In this document: piece after piece, positions 16,518 to 26,340 of the stretch
Layout: each line of letters opens with the position of its first letter
Position numbering within the stretch: the stretch's first letter is position 1
DNA from: Candidatus Heimdallarchaeota archaeon
Lineage (GTDB): Archaea > Asgardarchaeota > Heimdallarchaeia > Heimdallarchaeales > Heimdallarchaeaceae
Reading direction: 5' to 3'
Assembly: GCA_019894795.1 (NCBI GenBank)
Contig: JAGXNV010000006.1
Span: forward strand, 1 to 33,314
Length of the DNA stretch: 33,314 nucleotides
Notes under the pieces: generated by a model
Seen by the model: only the letters and a program-made list of their open reading frames with translations
Databases searched by the model: none
Told to the model about the DNA's origin: nothing
Program-made: the position numbers and the translations under genes

Positions 16518-18104
16518 ATGCAGAAGGAGAGTCTAATAAACCAAGTTAAAAATATTAGAAATCACGAAGAACTTCAAGAAATAATTAAAGATTTACGTGT
16601 AGTTTCAGCAAACGAAAAATCCGAAACCGTTTTAGAAATAATAAGAAGAGCAGTTAAATGGGGTAAAAAATTAGACCATAAAATATCCATTGTTAATCTA
16701 TATGAACTTGAAATAAAGCAATTATTTCATAAAAAAATCTCAATAAAGAGAATTAAATTTCTTCTAACTGAAATGTTTAGAATATCAGAAGAAATCAATT
16801 ATAGTGATGGGTTAATATTGGCACATTCAATTAAATGGGGTATTTTAAAGTTAGAGGGGAGAATTAAAGAAAGTACTAATGCGCTAAGAAAAGTAGAATC
16901 GCTTTTATCAAATACAGAACAAAAGGATGAATATGTTTATTATATGTGTAAATATTCGCTTGCTTTTGAAGACTGGATGTTGAATCATAATTCTGAAGTA
17001 GCAAATGATTTTGAAAAATGTAATGAATTTTTCTTTAAAGAGGGTTTTTACAGAAGCCTAGCTCAAACTTACAGTTTTCTGAGTGTTATCTACACAAGAA
17101 AACAGGAAGGCAAGAAAGCATTAGATATGGGCAATCAAATTCTAGCTAACAGATCTCTCTTTGAGAATTTACCTCACGATGTTCAAGGAATCATTTACTA
17201 TTTCACAGGTTTAGGACATATGTTAGAGGCTAACTTAGTAATATCTGAATCTTATTTCAATGAAGCTTACACTGTCCTTAAACGGATCTATAAGGATAGT
17301 ATCTACTTTAGTAATTTCATTATTCTACACTCTTATCTTGCAACGGTTAAAGGATTGCAAGGTAAAACAAATCAAGCTTATTCTTCAATTAAAGAAGCAA
17401 AAATTATCCTCCAATCTGAGTTTATAAAAAAGAATCTAGATGAAAATTCTGAAAAACAGATAGTTCATACCCTTAATCTCGTAGATTTCTACAATATTTC
17501 GCGTTTGGGTAATTATACCCTCCATGAACATCAAGTACTGATTGGTGAGATAATTGAAAATTGCAAAGACCTGTATAGCGATTTCATGACTCTTAGTGAG
17601 TTTATCCTTAGTGCTAATCTGGGTTCGGATAAGCTTCAACTGTTATTAGCAATTGATAATTTTAGTATTAACCGAGTAAAACATCTAATCGAGTTTATGC
17701 TTGAAAAACAGAAGCTAGATACAGAAATTAGTAAGGAACAAAGGAGCTTGAATTGTATCTCCATACTGAAAAACAGAGAAGTAACAACCAAAACCACCTT
17801 TATGGAACATGCTTATGTAGATCTACTTGTTGCACAGCAATTATTCTCACTTAAGCGATATGCTGAGATCTCCCCTCTGCTTAAGAAATATGAAAACAGA
17901 TTAAAACAAATAGAAGTTCTTGAGATGCGTATCTTCATGGAAACGTTCATCCAAGTAGGAGCATTCAAGAGCGGAGATCCTCTTGGTCCAGCTTTACAAT
18001 ATATGGCCATTAAGAAGTGCAGAATCTATGGGTTCTCTAGGTTAGAAAATAAGTTGCTAAATTACTTACAGTTACAATATAAAGAGATAAAAAGAACTGT
18101 ATAG
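16518..18104 (+). CDS. TPR-like helical protein, paralog R5 (candidate peptide receptor)
   Basis: 528 aa; same family as R3/R4. Confidence 0.85.
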   Translation: MQKESLINQVKNIRNHEELQEIIKDLRVVSANEKSETVLEIIRRAVKWGKKLDHKISIVNLYELEIKQLFHKKISIKRIKFLLTEMFRISEEINYSDGLILAHSIKWGILKLEGRIKESTNALRKVESLLSNTEQKDEYVYYMCKYSLAFEDWMLNHNSEVANDFEKCNEFFFKEGFYRSLAQTYSFLSVIYTRKQEGKKALDMGNQILANRSLFENLPHDVQGIIYYFTGLGHMLEANLVISESYFNEAYTVLKRIYKDSIYFSNFIILHSYLATVKGLQGKTNQAYSSIKEAKIILQSEFIKKNLDENSEKQIVHTLNLVDFYNISRLGNYTLHEHQVLIGEIIENCKDLYSDFMTLSEFILSANLGSDKLQLLLAIDNFSINRVKHLIEFMLEKQKLDTEISKEQRSLNCISILKNREVTTKTTFMEHAYVDLLVAQQLFSLKRYAEISPLLKKYENRLKQIEVLEMRIFMETFIQVGAFKSGDPLGPALQYMAIKKCRIYGFSRLENKLLNYLQLQYKEIKRTV

Positions 18105-18150
18105 AACTCAGGTGAGGGATTCTTGTGTTCTTTGGGGGGTTTTCCTTCTA
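18105..18150 (+). terminator. Diverged receptor 3' element (caggtgagggattcttgtgttctttggggggttttcc)
   Basis: Alignable to the other receptor terminators. Confidence 0.5.
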
Positions 18151-18196
18151 TTCATGAGATTTTTTATATTACTGACGTTAGTTATAGCTGAGTATT

Positions 18197-18580
18197 ATGG
18201 TTTTGGTAGTATTAATCTATATAGGCTCAGTTATGATAATCTTGTGGGGTATTGGCCATATCTTTCCTACAAAGAGTATTGTGAAAGGTTTTGGAGTACT
18301 TTCAGATGACAATAAGAAAATAATAACTATGGAATGGATAGCCGAAGGTATGGCTTTGATATTTCTAGGTCTTCTCCCATTGTTTACTGTTATTTTCAGT
18401 GATAGTAATGAGAGTGCTTTCTACATTAGCATATTGGCTTCAGCAGTTATGTTGATTGTAATGGCTATTCTTTCTGCTTTTACCGGTGCAAGAACATCTG
18501 TCTTACCTATGAAAATGTGTCCATTCATTAAAACTCTTGGAGCAATTTTGATGATTCTTGGAGTAGTTATACCGATGTAA
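18197..18580 (+). CDS. Small integral membrane protein
   Basis: 127 aa, about four hydrophobic segments. Confidence 0.7.
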   Translation: MVLVVLIYIGSVMIILWGIGHIFPTKSIVKGFGVLSDDNKKIITMEWIAEGMALIFLGLLPLFTVIFSDSNESAFYISILASAVMLIVMAILSAFTGARTSVLPMKMCPFIKTLGAILMILGVVIPM

Positions 18581-18725
18581 TGTCTCCTCTTGTCTTCTTA
18601 AGAAAATTAGAGAGCAAAATATTATAGACACCCATATCAACATGTTGATGATGGGATGATAACTCATGGTATGATTCAATTTTTCTTCTTTTTAGTTAAC
18701 AATATTTAAAAGAAACTTTTACTGA

Positions 18726-19145
18726 TTGCCAACTATGTGGGACATTCTTATCGGTATTCTTCTGATACTTCACGGGCTTATTTTTATCATGTTTCTAGTT
18801 TACGTTAAATTACCTGAAGAGAATCAATATTTTGGTTGGTCAAGAAAATCATGGTTATTAGATAAAATTCTAGGCGAGAAAGTAATAAAGATCATAGGAT
18901 TAGTTCTTTGGTCCTTTATTATAGGCGGGTTCGTAGCTTCAGGTATAGTGTTATTGACAGGAAGTGATGTTTGGAGTTTGTTAACTATCATTACTTCGTT
19001 TGTATCACTTCTCTCATTCTTGCTCTTCTGGCCTGATTTACAACCAAAACCCAAAAACTTCATCCTTGGTCCTATCATCGCAGTAGGCGTAATAATTGCT
19101 CTGCTCATATTTCAATGGCCAACAGCTGCAATATTGTTTGGGTAA
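18726..19145 (+). CDS. Small integral membrane protein
   Basis: 139 aa, multiple hydrophobic segments. Confidence 0.7.
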   Translation: MPTMWDILIGILLILHGLIFIMFLVYVKLPEENQYFGWSRKSWLLDKILGEKVIKIIGLVLWSFIIGGFVASGIVLLTGSDVWSLLTIITSFVSLLSFLLFWPDLQPKPKNFILGPIIAVGVIIALLIFQWPTAAILFG

Positions 19146-19288
19146 GAAGATCTCCATTTTAATCTCACAATCTTATTTGAGATTTTTCTTGTTTTTTCAA
19201 AAATTACTCAGTTTAGATCCCGGGTCTATTTCCAGTGGAATTTGATAAAAATATAGAACAGATCATCAGAAAAACTCTAATTCCCTCT

Positions 19289-19624
19289 CTATTCCTTAAC
19301 TGCGTATCTGTCTTTGTCTTCAAAAAATTCCATACTAGCGTAACCTGCATATATTTTTGCAGAATGGGTTTCTCCTTCAAGTACGTAGAAGCGATCTCCT
19401 TTGGTGTATGTATACTCTTTACCTTCAACAATTATCTCAAGTTTCCCTTCTAAAACTATCCCCCACTGAGCTAAATGTGCATGTGCAGAAACTTCTGCAT
19501 CTTGGCTGAAATGCATGAAAATAATTTGATGATTCTTATCTTGGGATAAATAAGCTGTAATTCCGGGTATAGAAATATCTGCTTCTGGTAGCTTTCTTAT
19601 TGCTTCTGGAAATATCTCTTTCAT
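19289..19624 (-). CDS. Cupin domain protein
   Basis: 111 aa; HAHLAQWGIVLEGKLEIIVEGKEYTYTKGDRFYVLEGETHSAKI matches cupin motifs. Confidence 0.88.
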   Translation of the reverse strand: MKEIFPEAIRKLPEADISIPGITAYLSQDKNHQIIFMHFSQDAEVSAHAHLAQWGIVLEGKLEIIVEGKEYTYTKGDRFYVLEGETHSAKIYAGYASMEFFEDKDRYAVKE

Positions 19625-19782
19625 GATAATTATAGAGTTGAGTGACGATTTATAAGGATTAATACACGTAAGTGTGTGCTAAAATTGGTTTTGATAATCT
19701 TACCATATACAATTTACGTGGTAAGAATATTTCAGCTATTGATTTTAACCATCCAGCGTAAAAAACATTGCTTTTGCTTGAT

Positions 19783-21741
19783 TTATTTTGCACTCTTCAT
19801 TTTAACTTTCGCTGAGTTGAATCTAGGTCCACTTCCTATAACTTGTGGTGTGCCATCTGTTAAAATATTGAGGGGATTACCTTCTATCCCTGTTAAAGGT
19901 CTAGGTGACCAAAGCACTCCTGAGATAGTATTACTGGTTACAACAGCATTAATTGTTACCTTACCCTGATTATTAAACAACATTACCTTATCATTGTTTT
20001 TTATATTCAATCTCTTTGCGTCTTTGGGGTTTATCCAAACAATCTGTGGTATTGGACCGTAAACATCTATGAATTGTGAGTGAGTATAATTAGGAATAGA
20101 GCTGTTAAGTAACACAAACCAACCTTCGTCATTTATAGTGGGTAATTGTTCGGGTAAAGGATTAAATCCTAATTCTTCAGCTTCAGAGGAGTAGAATTCT
20201 ATCTTGCCTGATGAAGTCTGATATTCATTCATAGGTTTAAGTTTAAGTTTCAATTCTTTTCCTTCTCTAAGATCATCAAGAGTTCCATTTTGAAATGATG
20301 ATCCAAGAGTTTTATCAAGCACTTGCCAAGAATCTTCAAAGAGCCATTCTTCTTCCAACCCCAACTCTTCTGCAAGACTTTGCATCAAAGACACCTCATC
20401 CTTACTCTCCCCTAATGGCTCTATGGTTTTGTTAGATATCCTTGTGTAAAGATGGTGGTCGGAAAAGTTGAGATCATCCTTCTCCAAATAAGTTGAGGCA
20501 GGTAGGATAACATCCGCAAGATAAGCAGTTTCTGTCCAATGAGTGTCATGAACAACAGTAAAAACATCATTCTTAGAAAAGCCAGCTCTTACATCTTTCA
20601 GATTAGGTAAAGTAACTGCAGGATTACATCCATATACAAAAACAAACTTAAACTTACCAGAAACAAGTTCGGATCCTACCGAAACATGATGAACTATGTT
20701 GATGTTTTTAGTTGTTAATCTACTCCCATTTAGATAATCGAGGTCAATTTCTCTTCCTCTTGAATCGCTATAATGGAACCCTCTATTAAATCCAAGCAAA
20801 GCTGGAAGAAGAGAAACGGCTCTTGCAGCTTCAGCTCCATGAAAAGATTTCTGTAAACCAAGACCTATCATAAATGTTCCATGCTTAGCATTAGCATAAA
20901 TCGAACCTAGCTTTACAATATCAACCCAACTTACTCCAGTAGTATTCTCTAAACGTTCAGGAGTCCAAGATAATACTTCCTCCTTGTATTGTCGAAAGCC
21001 AATTGTGCTTTTTTCAATAAAGTCAGTATCAATATGATTATTCTCTATCAGGTATCTTGCTATACCATAAGTTAAAGCAACATCGCTTCCAGGTCGGGGA
21101 CTTACCCACATATCAGCTGCTTGAGATGTCTCACTGTTTCGTGGATCTATAGAGACGATGGTTGTTCCTTTGTCCTTTCTAGCTTGATGACTCAATGTCC
21201 ACATATGAGATGAGCTTACCTTGGCATTGTTACCCCAGAAGATTATGACTTCCATATCAAGCAATGCTTCTGGTTGTACTCCATAGGCTAGACCATAATG
21301 AAGGCCTATTCCTTTATGACCTGAAGCACTACATAGAGCATAATCTGTTTTAGTTGCTCCAAGAGCGTTCCATAATCTTCGAGGATAATGCGATGCAAGA
21401 AATCCTTGGTTACCTGCATAGTCCAAAAGTAAAACAGACTCTTCTCCATGTGTCTGAATAGTTTCTTGAAGCTTATTTGCTATGAAACTAATAGCTTCTT
21501 TCCATGACACACGTTTGAATTGATCACCATTGTTGTTTCTTAATCGTATATGAGGATAAAGCACTCTATCCTTACTGTATACTCTCGCGGGATCACCCCT
21601 TCCTCTAGGGCATAGAAAACCTTGAGTTACAGGATTAGCTGTACTACCTTTGACGGAAACTATCTTGTCATCTTTCACTTCTACATCTATAAAGCAAGTA
21701 TCAGGACAGTCTCGATGGCACACAGTCTTAATATTAGTCAA
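19783..21741 (-). CDS. Molybdopterin-dependent oxidoreductase (DMSO reductase/formate dehydrogenase superfamily)
   Basis: 652 aa; CHRDCPDTC...GFLCPRGRGDPARVYSKDRVLYPHIR; catalytic and dinucleotide-binding domain features. Confidence 0.9.
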   Translation of the reverse strand: MTNIKTVCHRDCPDTCFIDVEVKDDKIVSVKGSTANPVTQGFLCPRGRGDPARVYSKDRVLYPHIRLRNNNGDQFKRVSWKEAISFIANKLQETIQTHGEESVLLLDYAGNQGFLASHYPRRLWNALGATKTDYALCSASGHKGIGLHYGLAYGVQPEALLDMEVIIFWGNNAKVSSSHMWTLSHQARKDKGTTIVSIDPRNSETSQAADMWVSPRPGSDVALTYGIARYLIENNHIDTDFIEKSTIGFRQYKEEVLSWTPERLENTTGVSWVDIVKLGSIYANAKHGTFMIGLGLQKSFHGAEAARAVSLLPALLGFNRGFHYSDSRGREIDLDYLNGSRLTTKNINIVHHVSVGSELVSGKFKFVFVYGCNPAVTLPNLKDVRAGFSKNDVFTVVHDTHWTETAYLADVILPASTYLEKDDLNFSDHHLYTRISNKTIEPLGESKDEVSLMQSLAEELGLEEEWLFEDSWQVLDKTLGSSFQNGTLDDLREGKELKLKLKPMNEYQTSSGKIEFYSSEAEELGFNPLPEQLPTINDEGWFVLLNSSIPNYTHSQFIDVYGPIPQIVWINPKDAKRLNIKNNDKVMLFNNQGKVTINAVVTSNTISGVLWSPRPLTGIEGNPLNILTDGTPQVIGSGPRFNSAKVKMKSAK

Positions 21742-22056
21742 AGAATCATCTCGGTTTATTCTTTAATCGGCTATAATATCAAACATGAAGATGATTTTAA
21801 ATCTTCTTGAACTCATGTTTCAGAGGTTTAGATATAACTAGCCCAGATAATCTTGTTATAAAAAGGAGAGGAAATAGAGGATTAGTTTCCTTCGAGTGAT
21901 GCAACATAATCCTTATGCCCTCTCTTCACCACCCTCTACTTCCAATAGTTAAACGATAATATCCTAATTAAACTACTATGAAATAAATGGACAAGTAATC
22001 TTTTTCTCTCTTTGAGAAGGTTTTTATCACAACAAGAAAAAGTTAAAGTGAGAAAA

Positions 22057-22602
22057 ATGGAAGATAAAGATTCTTTGTGGCACGAAATTAAAGCAGGTCC
22101 TAATCCTCCTGAAGAGGTTTACGCTATAATTGAGAACCCTAAAAATAGTAAGAATAAGTATGAATTAGGAAAAGATGGGGTAATTTATTTAGATCGCGTT
22201 TTGCATTCATCTGTCCATTTTCCAGGTGATTATGGTTTAATCCCTCAAACATATTTTGAAGATGGCGACGCACTGGATATCCTTGTTCTCATTTCTGAAC
22301 CAACTTTTACAGGATGTGTTGTAGCTGCCCGGCCTATTGGTGTTCTTAGGATGAGAGATGAGAAAGGACATGATGACAAGATTTTGGCTGTCGCTTCAAC
22401 AGATCCTTTCTATCACAGCGTTTATAGCTTAGACGATGTTTATCCTCACACACTTAGTGAAATTGCAGAGTTTTTCAAAACTTACAAAGGCTTAGAACAT
22501 GGTAAAAAGGTAGAGGTTTTAGGCTGGGATAAAAAAGAGGAAGCCTTCAAGAGCATAACTCACTCTATGAAATTGTACCAAGAATTATTCGATAAAAAAT
22601 AA
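22057..22602 (+). CDS. ppa: Inorganic pyrophosphatase (family I); track start 22012 is a less likely TTG start
   Basis: MEDKDSLWHEIKAGPNPPEEVYAIIENPKNSKNKYELGKDG...GDYGLIPQT...DGDALDILVL. Confidence 0.93.
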   Translation: MEDKDSLWHEIKAGPNPPEEVYAIIENPKNSKNKYELGKDGVIYLDRVLHSSVHFPGDYGLIPQTYFEDGDALDILVLISEPTFTGCVVAARPIGVLRMRDEKGHDDKILAVASTDPFYHSVYSLDDVYPHTLSEIAEFFKTYKGLEHGKKVEVLGWDKKEEAFKSITHSMKLYQELFDKK

Positions 22603-22711
22603 GCAAACTTATTTTCTCCCGTCTTATTTCATTGTCATAACGGAATATTCATAATTCAAATCTATAGGAGAAGCACAATAGAATTTACAATTAGTTAGGA
22701 GAACGCTTATT

Positions 22712-24601
22712 ATGGCTCTCGAAAAATGGATAAACAATGAGGATTTAGAGAAACTACTTGCTCTCGAAAATCCTAAAGCTGAAAAGGTAATTGAACAATT
22801 TCTTACACTTTGCAAACCTGCTAAAGCAAGAGTTATTGATGATTCACCTGAAGATATTGCTTATGTTCGTCAACTTGCCATTGATAACGGTGAGGAAATG
22901 AAATTGGCAATAAATGGACATACAATTCATTATGACGGTTTTTATGATCAAGCTAGGGATAAAAAGAACACTCGGTTACTTGTTCCAGCTGATGAAAAGG
23001 AAAAATATGGTCAACATATTAACACCGCTGATCGTGATGAGGGATTAAAAGAAGTTTTAGAGATTATGGATGGGGTAATGGAAGGAAAAACTGCTCTCAT
23101 AAGGTTTTTCAGTCTAGGTCCAACCAAATCAAAGTTTTCACTTCTTGCTCTTCAAATTACAGATTCTGCTTATGTAGCTCATTCTGAGGATATTTTGTAT
23201 AGAATGGGATATGAGGAATTTAAGCGCAAAAAAGGTGACGATTTCTTCTACTTAATACACTCAGCAGGTGAACTTACAGATAAAAATGTTACAAAAAACG
23301 TTGATAAAAGAAGAGTATACATCGATTTAGTAGAAAATCGTGTTCTTACAGTTAACAACCAATATGCAGGAAACAGTTTAGGATTAAAGAAACTTGCTTT
23401 AAGATTAGCGATTAACAAAGCTGTAAATGAAGATTGGCTAACTGAACACATGTTTATTGGTGCTGTTTGGCCTCTGGATGAAAGTAGAAAAACGTACTTT
23501 CTTGGAGCTTTTCCAAGTGCTTGTGGTAAGACTAGTACAGCTATGATCCCAGGTTTTACAATTGTTGGAGATGATATAGCTTATCTGAGGTTAAATGAAG
23601 TCGGTGAAGTTAAAGCTGTTAACATCGAACAAGGTATTTTTGGGATTATTAAAGATGTTAATCCAGAAGATGACCCAGAAATTTACAAAAGTCTACGTAC
23701 ACCAAGAGAAGCCATCTTCTCAAATGTATTAATCAATGAAGGAACACCTTATTGGTTAGGAATGGGGAAACAAGTTACTGTTCCAGACAAAGGTATCAAT
23801 TGGACTTCCTCCAAGCTTGGAGATTGGGAAGCAGGAAAACATTTCGACGATGAAGGTAATGAGTTCAAATTCTCTCATCCAAATGCTAGGTATACCATTA
23901 GAATTGAAGGACTTGAGAATGCTGATGAAGCAATTCATGATCCTGACGGTGTCAAAGTTTCAGGAATCATCTATGGAGGTAGAGATTCTGATACATCTGT
24001 CCCTGTTTATGAATCATTCTCATGGGAACATGGAGTATATGTAGGAGCGTCAATTGAATCTGAAACTACTGCAGCAACACTAGGTAAGGCAGGTGTTAGA
24101 GCACATCAACCAATGGCAAACATTGATTTCATCGTTGTACCACTTGGTAAATATTTACAAGCTCACTTAGATTTCGGTAAAAGAATCGATGATGCAAAAC
24201 GTCCTCGTATATTCTCAACCAACTACTTCCTTAAGGATGACAATGGTCTTTATTTCGATGAAATCTTGGACAAAAAAATTTGGTTGCTTTGGGCTGAAGG
24301 TAGAATTCATGGAGAGTATGAGGCTGTGGAAACACCAATAGGTCTCATTCCAAAATATGAAGACATAGCTAAACTCTTCAAAGGAGTATTTGATGTTTAC
24401 TATGGTAAGGAGAGATATGAGGCTGAATTCTCAGTAAGGATACAAAAATTCCTTGAAAAAATCGATAGAATTAAAACAATCTTCCGCGGAGAAAAAGATG
24501 TTCCTGAAAAATTCTTTGTAGAATTAGAAGAACAAAAGAAACGTCTTCTAGTTGCTAAAGAGAAGTTTGGTTCTGATATTTTATCTCCCTTTCTTTTTTA
24601 A
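22712..24601 (+). CDS. pckG: Phosphoenolpyruvate carboxykinase (GTP)
   Basis: 629 aa; GAFPSACGKTSTAMI P-loop, GDDIAYLR, GTP-type PEPCK sequence. Confidence 0.95.
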   Translation: MALEKWINNEDLEKLLALENPKAEKVIEQFLTLCKPAKARVIDDSPEDIAYVRQLAIDNGEEMKLAINGHTIHYDGFYDQARDKKNTRLLVPADEKEKYGQHINTADRDEGLKEVLEIMDGVMEGKTALIRFFSLGPTKSKFSLLALQITDSAYVAHSEDILYRMGYEEFKRKKGDDFFYLIHSAGELTDKNVTKNVDKRRVYIDLVENRVLTVNNQYAGNSLGLKKLALRLAINKAVNEDWLTEHMFIGAVWPLDESRKTYFLGAFPSACGKTSTAMIPGFTIVGDDIAYLRLNEVGEVKAVNIEQGIFGIIKDVNPEDDPEIYKSLRTPREAIFSNVLINEGTPYWLGMGKQVTVPDKGINWTSSKLGDWEAGKHFDDEGNEFKFSHPNARYTIRIEGLENADEAIHDPDGVKVSGIIYGGRDSDTSVPVYESFSWEHGVYVGASIESETTAATLGKAGVRAHQPMANIDFIVVPLGKYLQAHLDFGKRIDDAKRPRIFSTNYFLKDDNGLYFDEILDKKIWLLWAEGRIHGEYEAVETPIGLIPKYEDIAKLFKGVFDVYYGKERYEAEFSVRIQKFLEKIDRIKTIFRGEKDVPEKFFVELEEQKKRLLVAKEKFGSDILSPFLF

Positions 24602-24701
24602 TTTCAATTAAAACATTCAGGAGATGAATTCCATCTCCCTATTTTTCAATTAATTTTGTGGTGCATATATATTATAGAATTGTACACAATATTAGTTCAA
24701 G

Positions 24702-24935
24702 ATGACGATAGCATATCAAACTGATAATAAACAGAGCAGGAAAGTGAATAAGTTTGCAATAATTAATTGTATTATTGGAATACCAACTATTTCACTTTTA
24801 GCATTTTTAATGATTAAGGGGTTGTTAGCAAATTACATTGTCACATCTTCGATAGCTCTTAGTTTTCTTGTACTTGGTGTGAGCTATTCAATTTTCAAAA
24901 TCGTGAAGGAAAAAAAGGAAGCACGAAAAACATGA
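24702..24935 (+). CDS. Small membrane protein
   Basis: 77 aa with two TM-like segments. Confidence 0.55.
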   Translation: MTIAYQTDNKQSRKVNKFAIINCIIGIPTISLLAFLMIKGLLANYIVTSSIALSFLVLGVSYSIFKIVKEKKEARKT

Positions 24936-25743
24936 AAAAATGATTGTTTTAAACTGTTCTAGAGTGTATGTAACACCTTCAAAACTAGTGTTTGGAGCTA
25001 AAAATAGATTTTTGTCGAGAATAAGAACTTAGAACAAGAAAAATTGGCAATTTTACTATTACAAGCTCACAATCTCGATATATTTTCTCTTGTACTATTT
25101 ATGTCGGGACTTGTACAAAGGAATAAACTTTCAAGAAAACAATTGCTCATTATGCAAATCAGAATTACTATTAACTACAGAACTAAATAAAAGGCAGGAC
25201 ATTATCCTAAGGAATCAATATTAACAATACGACAAATATAGGAGATATATGCTTATACAAAATAAAAAATGGCAGAGATCAAAGTGAGTACAAAATGAGT
25301 AGATATTAAGTAGAAGTACTATTGTGTGCAACTACAACAAATGAGTTGAAAAATAGATGTAAGAAACTAAAATCAAAGTAAGATTCATGGTAGATATTTT
25401 GATGAAAACAAGTAGAGAATAGAGAAAGAAAAAACAAATAAAGTAAGTAATAAACAAAAATGTTTACAATAATAATAAGTATCTGTAAATGTTTAAACAG
25501 AATAACTTTTTTTTCAAGCAGACAATAGAGAATTGCACAAAAGAAAGAAAAAACTGGTTCTGAAAAAATCAAATAAAGAAATTCATAAGTAAAAGCAAAA
25601 TGATGATTAGAACAGCTCAATAAAAGGTATTAAACAAAACGAGAAAATGTAATAATACAATGGTAATACAATAAGTATACGTGATGATTACTAGGTTATA
25701 AGGTTGAAAATGTTTATAATGATGACAAAAGCCTCGTAAAAAT

Positions 25744-26274
25744 ATGATTGAAGAAGTTAGAGAATTACTTAAGCGAATTGATCAGATCATTGATTCGGAG
25801 TCGAGAAGGTTGAATGACCAAATTGATGAGCTGAAGGAAAAACTAACTGATTTTAAAGAATCAGGAGAGAATTTTACTTCTATTAGAGATGAAATCAAAA
25901 ACCTTACTTCACAATTGGATGAAATTACTTATGAGCGAGATGGATTGCAGAAAACTGTTGAGAAACTCTCACCTCTTGAACCTAAGGTTAGGGAATTAAG
26001 TGAGCTAGTAAAGAATCTGACTCTTCAACAAACGGGATATATTTTTACAATTAAGGTTATATCAAATTGGATACCCAGTCAAAAAGAGAATATTGATGTC
26101 CTTGTTGCTTTAGCTTCTTCACCAAATCATACAAGCACGTTAACAGAGTTACATAACAAAACAACTATTCCTGAAGTTACATTAAAGAATAGAATCCTTC
26201 CTATTCTAGAAGATAATTCATTAATTAAGACAGAAAATAGAGAAATAAAATTGACGATAAAAGAGAATGAGTAA
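25744..26274 (+). CDS. Coiled-coil protein with C-terminal winged-helix-like segment
   Basis: 176 aa; heptad-rich N-term; TLTELHNKTTIPEVTLKNRILPILEDNSLIKTENREIKLTI. Confidence 0.7.
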   Translation: MIEEVRELLKRIDQIIDSESRRLNDQIDELKEKLTDFKESGENFTSIRDEIKNLTSQLDEITYERDGLQKTVEKLSPLEPKVRELSELVKNLTLQQTGYIFTIKVISNWIPSQKENIDVLVALASSPNHTSTLTELHNKTTIPEVTLKNRILPILEDNSLIKTENREIKLTIKENE

Positions 26275-26340
26275 TCAATATATCAATCGTGTAAGAAGTT
26301 CCGCAAACTTAAATAAGACAAATTGTTAAACATAATATAC

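Noticed and set aside
13607-18010. Minus ORFs 13607-13804 and 17813-18010 (MAIYCKAGPRGSP...)
   Set aside because: Repeated only because they are antisense to the conserved receptor C-terminus.
5341-18150. CRISPR array or integron-like cassette array
   Set aside because: Repeats are long gene cassettes with coding content, not short regular repeats with spacers; no cas, integrase or attC-like ends seen.
18112-18309. 65 aa ORF at 18112
   Set aside because: Overlaps the better-supported membrane protein 18197-18580 in another frame and the receptor terminator.
19213-21810. ORFs 19213-19431, 19235-19453, 19676-19969, 21622-21810
   Set aside because: Overlap the cupin and molybdopterin oxidoreductase genes or their ends in other frames/strands; no independent coding support.
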